Below are positions 15,070 through 25,463 of a stretch of 64,000 nucleotides of DNA, in pieces; positions within the stretch are counted from its first letter, which is position 1; the number at the start of each line of letters is the position of its first letter. This DNA comes from Finegoldia magna ATCC 29328. GTDB taxonomy: Bacteria; Bacillota; Clostridia; Tissierellales; Peptoniphilaceae. A program made the position numbers and the translations under genes. Location of the stretch: contig NC_010371.1 in NCBI RefSeq assembly GCF_000010185.1, positions 124,001 to 188,000 on the forward strand, given 5' to 3'. Under the pieces are notes generated by a model that searched no databases, was not told the origin of the DNA, and worked only from the letters and a program-made list of their open reading frames with translations.

Positions 15070-18000
15070 CTAAGCAAATATTTTTCTCTTTTTAAAGATA
15101 TATGCTAGCATTATGATACCTAATCCTGAAGCTAAGAACATAGTAGCTCCCCTAGTTCCAGTTGAAGGTATATTTTCTTCTACTTTGTAGTTGTTCAATG
15201 TCACAGTATAAACCGGAGACACTTGTTTTGTTAAGTCGATTTCCATATCTTCAGAATATGGTCTAAATCCATTAGGAGCTTTTGTTTCTCTTAATACATA
15301 TTGACCTATTCTTAGATTAGAAAACTCAATTTCACCTTTCGTATTAGTTACTTTTGATTCGACTTTAGTTAACTTTGAACCATCTTTCTTAAATAAAGTG
15401 AATTCAGCATCTTTAAGAAGTTCGCCATTATTATCTTTTTTAATTACTTTTATAGTCTTTTCTATAGGTTCATTGTATAAAGATAATGCAATTGACTTCT
15501 TTGCGTTACTGATATTTACTTCGTGTAATCTTGAATCTAGTTTATATCCACTGATAGTTTCTTTTTCACGAATATAATATTTACCATATTCTAAATTACT
15601 AAATCCAGCTATACCAGTTGATCCTGTCTTGGATGTCGTAATTAACCTTTTATCCTTGTCTAACAATTCAAACGTAACTCCTGATAGAACCTTTTGATTC
15701 TTAGAATCCTTTTTAATAATTGTTACTGAACCATCTTTTGGAATTTGTGTGTTTTTAAATGTGAATGAGTTATCCTTATTCACTACATCACAAACCAAAG
15801 GAGTATTAGACAATTGATATCCAGTTGGTGCCTTAACCTCTGTTAATGTATATTTACCTTTTTTATCCAAATCTTGTATCTTTAACTTACCTTCATTTGA
15901 AAGTTTCATTGTATAGTTATATGAACTATCTTTCTTATACACACCATCAGATACCTTTGTAATATATACATCTTTTCCATCTGGGTCTTTTAATCTAAAT
16001 TCTGCATTTTTTAGTTTTTCTGAATCTACTATCGCCTTTCCTGTTTTAGAATCAACTTTAGTTACAGACAAATTATAAAGCTCTTTTTCATTATAGATTG
16101 TTAGCTTTTCTATTTTATATGTGCTTGTTATCCTAGCTTGTTCTAAATCAGTTTTTAGTATATATCCTGCTTTTGTTGATTTTTCTCTAACGTAGTAATT
16201 ACCATACTTTAAGCCCGTAAATTCAGCTATACCTTGCGAATTTGTTGTTGCTGTCTTTACTACTTGTTTAGTGCTATCTAATAACTCAAACACTACTCCT
16301 GATAAAACATCACCTGTTTTTAGGTCTTTTTTCGTTATTCTTACAATTCCATCTTTTGGAATTTGTGTGTTTTTAAAAGTAAAAGAGTTATCCTTATTCA
16401 CTACATCACAAACCAAAGGAGTATTAGACAATTGATATCCAGTTGGTGCCTTAACCTCTGTTAGTGTATATTTACCTTTTTTATCCAAATCTTGTATCTT
16501 TAACTTACCTTCATTTGAAAGTTTCATTGTATAGTTATATGAACTATCTTTTTTGTATACACCATCAGATACTTTCGTAATATATACATCTTTTCCATCT
16601 GGGTCTTTTAACCTAAATTCTGCGTTTTGAAGTTTTGTTGCATCTGTAATTGCTTTGTTCGTTGTTGAATCCACCTTAGTAACCAAGATATTATATTTTT
16701 CAATAGGTTCGTTGTACATGTTGATTAGCTTCGTATTATTCTTATCGTTGTCTAATTCTACTTCGCTTGATTTTGGGTTTACCGGAAGCTTATATCCTTC
16801 TGGAGCTTTTATTTCTTCAAAATAATAACTTACCTTTTCACCCAATAACGAGCTACTTAATCTGTTTACTCTTACTGAGATTTCACTTTCCCCTGATTTT
16901 CCTATATCTAAGATATTATTAACAGATTCAGCATCTGAAGGATTTTCTAATTGGTCTTTAAGAACCAATTCCTCATATCTATTTTCTTTTTTATTAAAAT
17001 ATAAATTAACTTGTTCTGTTTTTACAATTGATCCTTTATCTATCTTTCTATAAAGCTTAAACAAAGCACCCTTACCTATTTGTTTTTTAGAATCTGTTCC
17101 AAACTTCCAAAGAGTTAATGAGCCAAACTCCCTCCTATTATATACTGTAATATCTAGTTCTTTATAATATGAGTATATTTTTGCTTCTCTAACAGTACTA
17201 TTTAAAGCATAACCCGCTATCGGCTTCTTTTCTCTAATAAAATATTCTCCGTATTCAAGACCTGTAAACTCTGCTATTCCTTCGGCATTAGTTTCTTTAA
17301 CTCTAATTGTTCTTTTATTACTATCCAACAATTCAAAAACAACACCCTTTAATTTATTGCTTTCATTATAGGTATCGACTTTATGAACCCTAATAATACC
17401 ATCTTGTGGCTTTGGAGTAGGTTTGTTTTCAAAACTTATCGTGTTCTGTTTTTGTTTTACGTTAAATGTTAATGGAGATGACGATAATTCATAACCTGAC
17501 GGTTGTTCTAACTCTGTTAACTTATACATACCGTTTTGATATAATCCAGATATTTTTATCGTTCCATCTTTACCTAGCTTCATTTCTGTTTGAGGATAAT
17601 CGGCCTCGTAATCTACAACATAATTACCCTCGCTAATCTCTTTAAATACAACTCTATTTCCTTCTGAATCTTCTAACTTAAACTTCGCAGAATTATTCTT
17701 TATTAATTCTTTATTAGTTGAATCTATCTTCCTAATTGTTAAATCTATTGGTGTGTCAGGCTCATTGTTCATTTCAATAAACTTCATTAGGTCAAGATCA
17801 ATATCAGTTCTACTAATTTCAAAATCTACCGGATAATTAGCTTTTTTATATCCTGCTGGAGGTTTAATTTCTCTTATCTTATATCTACCTGGTTTTGAAA
17901 TTCCATTTATCTCGGTAGTAATACCATTGGACAATCTAATCTTTGTGTTATTAGAATAATTATCTACCGTATACTTGGATTCTTCAACTTTATAAGGGAA

Positions 18001-21000
18001 TGTGAAATTATACTCACTCTTTGTTACTTTTCTATTTTCTCTTAGGTGAACAACATTACCATTTGGATCTATTAGTTCAAATTCGGCATAATACCTTTTA
18101 GATTCTGGTATTGCATTTCCAGTTCTTGAATCCTTTTTGCTAAAAAGAATCTTAGTTGTTCCAGAGCTTGGAGGCGGCGTTTCCTTGTTTTTCTTCTTGT
18201 TTGTCATCTCGAAGTTTTCATAAGACCCTTCAACAACCCAGTCTTTATCAGTTTCTGGATTATAAGGCATAGAATATCCATCTGCCGGACTAACCTCTTC
18301 AAAACTGTATTTATAATCGCTTCCAGCATCCTTTATTTTAACACTTATCTGACCTCTTGCATTTGTTGTCATATAAGGTGCTTTTAATCTTCCGTATATG
18401 TCAAGACTTCCTTCAATATATTCGCCATCTCCAATAGAAGCAACTTCAATTTCAGTTTTTCTACCATTGTAATGTTTATAAAGTTTAAAGACAGCTCCTT
18501 CTATAGGTGATCTACTTTCTTCATCCTTTTTGTCTAAAATCAATTTAGTTTCTTTAGGTTCAGGCTCTGGAGTAGGAGGCTCTGGAGTAGGAGTCCTAAA
18601 GTTCGGAAAACTTAGTGACCCTATTTCTTGACTATCTGATACGCTAACAGTTTGAGTCGTAAAACTCTTATTATAACCACTTGGTGCATCGACTTCTTCA
18701 ACCTTATAAGTTCCTTTCTTAGTTAATCCTAAAATCCCAAAAGAACCAGTACTTGAATCCAGCTCAAAATCTCTATTATAAGAAGATTCATCAGCTAAAT
18801 ATGCGTTTGCCATGCTGCTATTTGGATATTTGTTAGCCCATACTATATTTCCATCCGGATCAGTTACTCTAAATTTGGCTGTACTTGTCACATAACCTGT
18901 TATAGGCGTGTTAGTATATCCATCCGTTTTTGTAACTAGTATAGCATAATCACCTTTCTTAGGTGGTCTTACTGGTGGAGGAGGAAGTATTTCTTTTCTT
19001 ACATTTCTAAATGTTACTCGATATCCATCCTCATCCGGCAATTTTATAGTTTGTGTCGAATCAATTTTTTTATAACCTGTAGGTGGCCCTACCTCTTCTA
19101 TTTCATACGTTCCCGCTGGTAAACCATCAAATGTTAGAATTCCACTAGATCCTGTTGTTTTATATTGTGTAGGAGCAGATTCTCCCCAAGTTAGTAATTG
19201 AGTTACTTTAAATGTTGCCCCTCTTAAGGCTTCACCCGTACCGTCATCTACTTTTTTAACTCGGAAACCGTACTTGCCACTACCACCACCAGTATCGTCT
19301 CCACCACCTTCATCTATTGTTGTCGTAACATTTATATTAGCACCAAAGAATCCATATCCTGCTTGAGTACTTTGAGACGGAGAAACAACTGCGAATAATG
19401 CCCAAGAACTACCATCAGTATCTAATAGCCTTACTACAACACCTTCGTGATCACTTCTTGCTCCTTCATTAGCGTAATTTGGATCCCATAAAAATTGATC
19501 GTTTACGCCTGCATGTGCACAGTTTAAACTTAGTCCGAAACCTTGTTTAATAATCATATCTGCATTTCCTGAACCCGTTGCTGTCTGAGCACTCACATAC
19601 GAATTTCTGCTATAATATTGTGTTCCTCTTTCAGTACCCATTTCTCTACTAATTCTATCAGCGTCTGCTTGAGAAAGTTGATTTTGCAAAATCATCTTAA
19701 CTGTTGTCCTTATTCTTTGTTTAGAATCACTATAAGTGTTAGTTGCATAAGTTTTCTCGTATCCTGGTTCTGGAAACCTTGCTCCGTAATCATTTACGTC
19801 TCTTGTGTTATTATCCCCTCTTAGATGCCACCAATCTCCTTTTCTAGGAGTTGATGTAAAATAAATTACCTTTTCAATTTTCTTTGATGGCTCGCCTGCA
19901 AAAGAAATCAATGGTTTTATAAAAGATGTTAATGAACCTATTGTGTTGGTTATTTCCTTCATAAGAGAATTAGACATTTTTATTTCAATTGAATCGGCTT
20001 GGGCTGGCTTTAACGGTAATTCTAGTACGCCTTCTTTTTCGTAATAAGTTACATCATTTAAATTTACTTCATGACCGTTAACACGAATCTCATCTATAGA
20101 ATTTGCTTTGATTGATTTTTTTGATTCACTATCTTTTGCTAATACAATCTTGGTATCATCAGACATTGTATTAATTGATGCTTTACCGCTGACTACTACA
20201 TCCCCTTTTACTGAATCATTTTTATCAATCTTAACTTCTACATCTGTCTTTGTTTTATCAATTTCATCATTAATTCCTAATAAAAACTGAATACGTGTTC
20301 TTCCTAATCTAGCAAAATCTTTTTTGTTTTCTTTATCTTTTATATCGCATGGATATAATATGTTTTTAGGAACATATAATAATCCTGACTCTTTTTCATA
20401 TATTACAGTTTTTAAAAGAGTACCAGAACGGTTTGAATCTGCAATTATATATTGTAATAACTGTGAATTTTCTATTTTCGCTAAGTTAGGTTTAGCAACA
20501 TAATAATTTGCATTTTCATCTACTTCGTATAATGGGATTATACTATCAAATTGCCCCTCTACTGCCATCCAATCATCTGATATTCCGTCACCATCTCTGT
20601 CTTTCCAAAGCTCGTCTAGATTTCGAGCTTTTGTTTTTCTCATATTAATTACTGTATTTGCAACAGTGACAATATCTTTAGCGACTACGCTTGTACCTTG
20701 ACCTACTTTTGTTCTATCTGACTTTAAAAGGATTTCAGCAATTATCTTCGAATCCTCAATACTATCTTTAGTACTTTTATCTCTCTTATCTTCTTTATCA
20801 GCTTTTTCGTTTTCTTTTTTTTCTTTTTCTATACTAGAACTAAAATCATCTTGTTTAGCCTCTTCATCAACTTGAGCCGGTTCGCTATTAGATTTTGTAA
20901 AATTTGCAGATATTTTAGCATTTCTAATAACAGGAATGTTTGCCTTCCCTTCATGAACTGGTAAATCCAAAACCTTTTTATCGCTTGTTTCCATCTTAAT

Positions 21001-21264
21001 CGATTTTGTATCATACCCAAAGTTTGGCTTTACTAAAACCATAATATTTGAACCCTTTTTATTAGTTATTGATTTGTTTCTAGTTTTTTCAAACAACAAC
21101 GTACCATTTTCTGTGTTTTCTATAGTAATTGTTGCTAGATTCTGTTCATTTCCCGCAAAGGAAGTTGTAGCTCCAACAAATGAAGATATTACTGATTGAA
21201 AAATCAGCATTAACGTTAATAAAAAAGTTATAAAAGTTTTACTAATTTTCTTGAAAATATCCAT
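15070..21264 (-). CDS. Giant Cna_B-repeat adhesin with LPXTG-like anchor
   Basis: 2064 residues. It has an N-terminal signal peptide (to ~residue 38) and a ~650-residue N-terminal region including a DRDGDGISDDW calcium-loop-like stretch (about 224) and a Trp/Gly-rich putative binding domain (about 470-690). About twelve Cna_B/SpaA-type domains follow, each opening with a K-K-D type strand and closing with an E-x-x-x-P-x-G-Y strand, the pattern of isopeptide-stabilised stalks. The C-terminus is IPSTG plus a membrane helix and a basic tail, a sortase signal. It overlaps the preceding gene by one base and ends the pilus operon. It is likely the tip adhesin or a large surface adhesin. Confidence 0.9.
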   Translation of the reverse strand: MDIFKKISKTFITFLLTLMLIFQSVISSFVGATTSFAGNEQNLATITIENTENGTLLFEKTRNKSITNKKGSNIMVLVKPNFGYDTKSIKMETSDKKVLDLPVHEGKANIPVIRNAKISANFTKSNSEPAQVDEEAKQDDFSSSIEKEKKENEKADKEDKRDKSTKDSIEDSKIIAEILLKSDRTKVGQGTSVVAKDIVTVANTVINMRKTKARNLDELWKDRDGDGISDDWMAVEGQFDSIIPLYEVDENANYYVAKPNLAKIENSQLLQYIIADSNRSGTLLKTVIYEKESGLLYVPKNILYPCDIKDKENKKDFARLGRTRIQFLLGINDEIDKTKTDVEVKIDKNDSVKGDVVVSGKASINTMSDDTKIVLAKDSESKKSIKANSIDEIRVNGHEVNLNDVTYYEKEGVLELPLKPAQADSIEIKMSNSLMKEITNTIGSLTSFIKPLISFAGEPSKKIEKVIYFTSTPRKGDWWHLRGDNNTRDVNDYGARFPEPGYEKTYATNTYSDSKQRIRTTVKMILQNQLSQADADRISREMGTERGTQYYSRNSYVSAQTATGSGNADMIIKQGFGLSLNCAHAGVNDQFLWDPNYANEGARSDHEGVVVRLLDTDGSSWALFAVVSPSQSTQAGYGFFGANINVTTTIDEGGGDDTGGGSGKYGFRVKKVDDGTGEALRGATFKVTQLLTWGESAPTQYKTTGSSGILTFDGLPAGTYEIEEVGPPTGYKKIDSTQTIKLPDEDGYRVTFRNVRKEILPPPPVRPPKKGDYAILVTKTDGYTNTPITGYVTSTAKFRVTDPDGNIVWANKYPNSSMANAYLADESSYNRDFELDSSTGSFGILGLTKKGTYKVEEVDAPSGYNKSFTTQTVSVSDSQEIGSLSFPNFRTPTPEPPTPEPEPKETKLILDKKDEESRSPIEGAVFKLYKHYNGRKTEIEVASIGDGEYIEGSLDIYGRLKAPYMTTNARGQISVKIKDAGSDYKYSFEEVSPADGYSMPYNPETDKDWVVEGSYENFEMTNKKKNKETPPPSSGTTKILFSKKDSRTGNAIPESKRYYAEFELIDPNGNVVHLRENRKVTKSEYNFTFPYKVEESKYTVDNYSNNTKIRLSNGITTEINGISKPGRYKIREIKPPAGYKKANYPVDFEISRTDIDLDLMKFIEMNNEPDTPIDLTIRKIDSTNKELIKNNSAKFKLEDSEGNRVVFKEISEGNYVVDYEADYPQTEMKLGKDGTIKISGLYQNGMYKLTELEQPSGYELSSSPLTFNVKQKQNTISFENKPTPKPQDGIIRVHKVDTYNESNKLKGVVFELLDSNKRTIRVKETNAEGIAEFTGLEYGEYFIREKKPIAGYALNSTVREAKIYSYYKELDITVYNRREFGSLTLWKFGTDSKKQIGKGALFKLYRKIDKGSIVKTEQVNLYFNKKENRYEELVLKDQLENPSDAESVNNILDIGKSGESEISVRVNRLSSSLLGEKVSYYFEEIKAPEGYKLPVNPKSSEVELDNDKNNTKLINMYNEPIEKYNILVTKVDSTTNKAITDATKLQNAEFRLKDPDGKDVYITKVSDGVYKKDSSYNYTMKLSNEGKLKIQDLDKKGKYTLTEVKAPTGYQLSNTPLVCDVVNKDNSFTFKNTQIPKDGIVRITKKDLKTGDVLSGVVFELLDSTKQVVKTATTNSQGIAEFTGLKYGNYYVREKSTKAGYILKTDLEQARITSTYKIEKLTIYNEKELYNLSVTKVDSKTGKAIVDSEKLKNAEFRLKDPDGKDVYITKVSDGVYKKDSSYNYTMKLSNEGKLKIQDLDKKGKYTLTEVKAPTGYQLSNTPLVCDVVNKDNSFTFKNTQIPKDGSVTIIKKDSKNQKVLSGVTFELLDKDKRLITTSKTGSTGIAGFSNLEYGKYYIREKETISGYKLDSRLHEVNISNAKKSIALSLYNEPIEKTIKVIKKDNNGELLKDAEFTLFKKDGSKLTKVESKVTNTKGEIEFSNLRIGQYVLRETKAPNGFRPYSEDMEIDLTKQVSPVYTVTLNNYKVEENIPSTGTRGATMFLASGLGIIMLAYIFKKRKIFA
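15741..16700 (-). repeat. Duplicated ~340-bp Cna_B module, 618-bp period
   Basis: The module starting GAATTTGTGTG at 15741 and at 16359 is repeated nearly base for base for ~340 bp (the stretch encoding KDPDGKDVYITKVSDGVYKK through APTGYQLSNTPLV). It alternates with a diverged Cna_B unit. It is a recent internal duplication. Confidence 0.8.
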
Positions 21265-21872
21265 TATTTCTCACCTACCTTTTTCTTTTTTGAATTAACA
21301 ATCGAAAATACAATAGGGAAAATTAAAGCTATTGCCCCCAAAAGGTAGATCAAGTCTAATCCTCCTGTTTTATATATCTGTGTTGATTCCTTTGGAGTCT
21401 CTTTTGATTCTGTCGGAATCTCTTTTGTTGTTTTAGGGTAGATCTCAAAAACATCACCCTTGTTTTTAACTGGTATTGGAGTTTTTATCGCCACAACCTT
21501 ATTATCTTTTAAATAACCTTTCGGTGGCGTTTTTTGCTCAAACAAAAATTCACCATTAGGCAATGTCTTTGTAAAAATATATGAGTTTTTAGATACTTTA
21601 AATGTATCTAGCACATTATTATTTTTATCTTTAATAACCCAAACACCAGAGTTTAATGCTTTTCCACTAGATGTTGTTGCTGTAAACTTTATCTTGTTAG
21701 TATGATAAACTGTATCATTCTTTTTCTTGTGTTTCTCATTTTTAACATCTTCTGTGATTTTAGTTTTCTCTAAATCTTTAGCATAAGATTTGTTAACTGG
21801 AGAAAAACTAAGTGAAAAGCAAAATGTTACAGCCATTACTGTACAAATTAATTTTTTGTTAATTTTGAACAT
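21264..21872 (-). CDS. Small secreted Cna_B-like protein with C-terminal anchor
   Basis: 202 residues: signal peptide (1-30), a single Cna_B/SpaA-like domain (about 55-135, including FEQKTPPKGYLK), a Thr/Glu/Pro linker, a hydrophobic segment (about 172-193) and a basic tail (KKKKVGEK). The sequence before the helix, IYKTGGLD, loosely resembles an LPXTG signal but is not canonical. It lies between the class C sortase and the giant adhesin, one base apart from or overlapping both neighbours, so it is probably a minor or base pilin. The start is ATG behind AGGAGG. Confidence 0.65.
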   Translation of the reverse strand: MFKINKKLICTVMAVTFCFSLSFSPVNKSYAKDLEKTKITEDVKNEKHKKKNDTVYHTNKIKFTATTSSGKALNSGVWVIKDKNNNVLDTFKVSKNSYIFTKTLPNGEFLFEQKTPPKGYLKDNKVVAIKTPIPVKNKGDVFEIYPKTTKEIPTESKETPKESTQIYKTGGLDLIYLLGAIALIFPIVFSIVNSKKKKVGEK

Positions 21873-21873
21873 T

Positions 21874-22743
21874 TTACCTCCTAGTCTTTTTGGTTTTCAT
21901 TCTTTTAATTACAAAGCTTATTATTAACCCAATTAAAATTAAGATTATTAATAGGTTTATAGAATTAGCTAAAATTAAATTATTAAAAAAATCTTTAGAT
22001 TTGCTTTTATTAATTTCATTTAAAATCTTAGAATCTGTATTATCTGCAACTTTAGATAATCCAGCAGAAATAATCAGTCTTTTATTATTAATAAGATAAG
22101 GTGTACAAGTTACTAAAGTTGATTGATTAAATGGCTTGTCATTATATATTAAATTACCTTGTTTTGGATCTATTACTTTTATTTCATATACCTTGAATTC
22201 TAATAATTTCTTACCATTATCAATATAAAACCTATCGCCTTTATCAATCTTATCTAAATTCTTAAAGATATTTTGATTAGTATTTAAAGTTCCTCTGTGA
22301 CCTGTTATTACCATGTTTGCATTTTGATTTGGGTCTAGTGATAAAACTTCTTGATTAACTTTTTTGTGATTTTTTATATCTTTTAACATAGTATTTCTTG
22401 ATAATAGTACAACACCTCTATCCAAGTTTAAATCAAGCATACCCTCTATATCTTTATATATCGGTATTTCTTCATTTATCTTTGGAATACTAATTATACC
22501 AATAGGCTTATCTTTTTCTAGTAACTCGTTTATACCTTCTCCTCTTATGACATTATCAAGACCTGTGTTATCTGAATCTTTTTTAGATTCTTTAACTTCC
22601 TGCGATTTAAATGATTTTATAACTATTCTATTATTAATTTTATACTTGATATTTAACCCTATAGGAATTAAAAGCACGATAATTCCTAAAATTAATAATA
22701 CCTTTGATAGCATATTTGACTTTGTATCTTTAATATAAATCAA
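21874..22743 (-). CDS. Class C (pilus-polymerising) sortase
   Basis: 289 residues with N- and C-terminal membrane helices, as usual for class C sortases. Catalytic elements are the TGHRGTL histidine, the TLVTCTPY cysteine and the NKRLIIS arginine; the segment around DLDRGVVLL may act as the lid. Class C sortases join pilin subunits by isopeptide bonds. It lies directly downstream of the major pilin. Start choice is uncertain: TTG at 22743 abuts GGAGG (too close), while an in-frame ATT at 22734 is spaced ~9 nt, so a rare AUU start is possible. Confidence 0.9.
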   Translation of the reverse strand: MIYIKDTKSNMLSKVLLILGIIVLLIPIGLNIKYKINNRIVIKSFKSQEVKESKKDSDNTGLDNVIRGEGINELLEKDKPIGIISIPKINEEIPIYKDIEGMLDLNLDRGVVLLSRNTMLKDIKNHKKVNQEVLSLDPNQNANMVITGHRGTLNTNQNIFKNLDKIDKGDRFYIDNGKKLLEFKVYEIKVIDPKQGNLIYNDKPFNQSTLVTCTPYLINNKRLIISAGLSKVADNTDSKILNEINKSKSKDFFNNLILANSINLLIILILIGLIISFVIKRMKTKKTRR

Positions 22744-22787
22744 CCTCCGAAATTATCGTGTCTTTTTTCCCTTATTTCTACCTAGTA

Positions 22788-24578
22788 TTATCTGCTTTGT
22801 ACTGTTTTTCTTTCTTGTCTTTTTACTACAAAATAGCTTGCTGCTAGTAAACCAATACCGATAGTGGCAAATATCATAGCACCTTTAGTACCTGTTCCTG
22901 GAACAACTTCTTCTTTACTAAAGTTTTTAACGTTTTGTAAAGTGATTGTTTCAGTTTTTTCGTTGATTGTGAAAGGTATAGAATCCTCTTTAATTCTATA
23001 GTTATCAGGTGCTTCGATTTCGTATACAACATATTCACCATATGGTAAGTTTTTGAATTCTACAACGCCATCTTTAGCTGTAACTACATCTGCGTATTCT
23101 TTAGCTGTACTTGGTAATACAAATGCTTTAGATGATTGTGCTTCTTTTAAATTCTTAACGTTTTGGAATTTAATTGTTTCTGTAGTTTTATCTCCCGGTT
23201 TAACTGGTACAAATGGTTTTTCAGTATCTAATCTGAAAATTCTGAATTTTGCACCATCTAGTGGAGTTTTACCATCAGATTGTGTCTTAACAAATTTTAC
23301 AGAACCAAAATGTGGAGTAGTTTTTGTTTTGTTTGATGTTTTTTTATGTTCAACATCTGGTTGACCGTCTTTACCATTGTTATAGAATAAGTCGTAATCA
23401 TTTTCGATAGTTATTTTTGTTACAACAGTTCCTTTAACTTTAGCCTTAGCATATACATTAATCATTTTACCTGGTTCTAAATCTTTAATTTTAGATTTAA
23501 GATCTACAGTTAATTCATTGCCTTTAATAGTAACAATTTTAGCTAAGTCTTCTTTTGTAACAACATTAAGTTTATCGTTACCTGTTTGAGTAACCGATAA
23601 AACATCTAACAATTGCAATCTGTCATCTAATTTATCTTTCATTTTGAATACTGTATATTCTTTAATGTCAGTAGGAGCTTTTACTTTTAAATTGTACACA
23701 TAAGGTGTTTCAACGTTAATTGTATTTTCTAAAACTTCTCCTTGTGGCTCAACAATTCTTTTTTCTGGAACTGGTGAAAGATAGTTTACTAACTTCTTTA
23801 CATTTGTAATTGTTGAATCTTTAATTACAGCCTTGTTATTTTCTTGTGTAACTGTAAATGTGTTAACATTTTTATTAACTTCGTGTTTTTCGGCTGAAAC
23901 TGTTTCAACTAACTCATATTTACCTTCAGGTAGATTATTATAAACAACTTTACCATCAGCTTTTGTTGTATAAGTTTGTTTATTCTTATCTTGTGTTTCT
24001 TTTGGAATAGATTCCCATTCAGTAACTTTATTGTCATTACCAATTGTTTTTGGCTTATGAGTTTGTCTTAACTCAAATGTAACATGTTCCAATGGACTAA
24101 CTGTATCATCGCCATATTTGATGAATTCAGCACCAATGTTTAACGGTCTATTTTTTGTTTGGAATTCAAATGATTGAGTTTTTGATTCAACACCTTTTTC
24201 AATTCTAGGAAATTCAACTTGTGCTGTTTTACCGTCATCTCTTATATCTAATAAATGACCTGCTGCACGTCTAATTGGCTTTAATTGATATACACCTTTT
24301 TCATTTACCTTTACTTGTGCAGTTCCGTTTTTCAAAACAACCTTTTGAATTGATACCGGTGTTTTTTCGTTTACTGTTTCACCTGTGTTCGTTACTTTCT
24401 TAGTTCTAATAACTTCGTATTCAGCTCCATCAGTTTCGTTATTTGCAGCTTTAATATTGATTGTATACACTGGCTTTGTGTCTGCCGCAAATGAATTGAT
24501 AGGAACAACTGATGTTAAAAGCATAGCTGATAAAGCTAAGCCAGCTCCTATCTTTTTAATGCCATTTTTAAAATTCAT
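22788..24578 (-). CDS. Major pilin, isopeptide-forming, VPGTG sorting signal
   Basis: 596 residues. A signal peptide (1-31, ending NSFAA) is followed by an N-terminal pilin domain, a middle Cna_B region (about 150-260), a fimbrial isopeptide domain (about 285-430, PYVYNLKVKAP to YDLFYNN) and a C-terminal SpaA domain (about 440-560). It ends VVPGTGTKG with a membrane helix and a positively charged tail. Architecture and position between a class B and a class C sortase mark it as the backbone subunit. It has a strong AAGGAGG ribosome site and a structured leader (24621-24663) that could favour its expression over its neighbours. Confidence 0.88.
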   Translation of the reverse strand: MNFKNGIKKIGAGLALSAMLLTSVVPINSFAADTKPVYTINIKAANNETDGAEYEVIRTKKVTNTGETVNEKTPVSIQKVVLKNGTAQVKVNEKGVYQLKPIRRAAGHLLDIRDDGKTAQVEFPRIEKGVESKTQSFEFQTKNRPLNIGAEFIKYGDDTVSPLEHVTFELRQTHKPKTIGNDNKVTEWESIPKETQDKNKQTYTTKADGKVVYNNLPEGKYELVETVSAEKHEVNKNVNTFTVTQENNKAVIKDSTITNVKKLVNYLSPVPEKRIVEPQGEVLENTINVETPYVYNLKVKAPTDIKEYTVFKMKDKLDDRLQLLDVLSVTQTGNDKLNVVTKEDLAKIVTIKGNELTVDLKSKIKDLEPGKMINVYAKAKVKGTVVTKITIENDYDLFYNNGKDGQPDVEHKKTSNKTKTTPHFGSVKFVKTQSDGKTPLDGAKFRIFRLDTEKPFVPVKPGDKTTETIKFQNVKNLKEAQSSKAFVLPSTAKEYADVVTAKDGVVEFKNLPYGEYVVYEIEAPDNYRIKEDSIPFTINEKTETITLQNVKNFSKEEVVPGTGTKGAMIFATIGIGLLAASYFVVKRQERKTVQSR

Positions 24579-24620
24579 TAAAAACCTCCTTAATTTTTAC
24601 AAACATGGCTATTTTGACTT

Positions 24621-24663
24621 TGGCAAGGTTTAGAATTGCACTAAACTACATCTATTCTTGCCA
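24621..24663 (-). promoter_or_regulatory. Stem-loop in the leader of the major pilin gene
   Basis: Arms TGGCAAG/CTTGCCA enclose a second stem GTTTAG/CTAAAC with a 7-nt loop. There is no T-run, so it is unlikely to be a terminator. It may protect the 5' end of a processed pilin transcript or be a protein or RNA binding site between the sortase and pilin genes. Confidence 0.45.
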
Positions 24664-24672
24664 TATTGACCA

Positions 24673-25461
24673 TTACAAGTCAGTAGAGTTGTAATAGTCT
24701 ATGTTTATGTTTTTTAATCTTTCTGGACTATAGCAAATTAAAACAGACCTTATTCCATCGTCTGACCACGTTGTAGAATGGCAAGTGGAAAGTATTAAAA
24801 TTTTTCCGTTATTAAATTGAATGTTTTCAAAGTTTTCATCAGTGTATTTTGATAGATTCTTAATATTTAGTTTCCAGTCAACAAAATCCTTCGATGTTTT
24901 AAAATTAACATCTAGATAATTGAACTTATTTTCTGTTGAGTAATTGAGAAAAGCCACAACTTTGTATTTATTTCCTTTAACCTTGTTTTCAGTAAAGTAT
25001 ACAGTTTGATGACTGTTGTAATAATTTTTGTCGGAATAATTTGTAATATCATGAAAAGCATCAGTTCTGCCATAGCCTAGATTATGTCCAAAAATAGATT
25101 TTATATTGCTTTCTGGATTGTATTTTGGAATAAACGGAGTTCCTGCTAAAGAGTATTTCTTTTTGAAATTCTTTCTGAAATAAAAATCTGATTTCACAAC
25201 AGGAGTATTTATATTTGTTCCTTCAATTGTCAGCCATCCAATGTAATCTTTATTTGCTTTTGTTAAAGCATCATTGTCGATAATTGAGCTAGTTTTGTTA
25301 AAAGATATATCCTTCAGATTTTCTGGCTTTTTAAAATCTGCCAACTCTGTCTTTTTTATATATTTATCATCTTCTACATTTGACACGAATTGCTCTGCAT
25401 TATACAGCCCGACTATAATCAAAATTGATAGAATTAATGATATTAGAATTTTCTTAAACAT
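24673..25461 (-). CDS. Class B-type sortase
   Basis: 262 residues with one N-terminal membrane helix (about 5-22). Conserved features are the TVEGTNINTPVV-like strand, FGHNLGYG (catalytic His ~124), LSTCHSTT (catalytic Cys ~225) and RSVLICY (Arg). The layout (no C-terminal helix, His and Cys context) is that of class B sortases, several of which attach or polymerise pili in clostridia. It is followed by the major pilin and preceded, 2 nt away, by a lipoprotein gene in the same operon. Confidence 0.85.
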   Translation of the reverse strand: MFKKILISLILSILIIVGLYNAEQFVSNVEDDKYIKKTELADFKKPENLKDISFNKTSSIIDNDALTKANKDYIGWLTIEGTNINTPVVKSDFYFRKNFKKKYSLAGTPFIPKYNPESNIKSIFGHNLGYGRTDAFHDITNYSDKNYYNSHQTVYFTENKVKGNKYKVVAFLNYSTENKFNYLDVNFKTSKDFVDWKLNIKNLSKYTDENFENIQFNNGKILILSTCHSTTWSDDGIRSVLICYSPERLKNINIDYYNSTDL

Positions 25462-25463
25462 TT

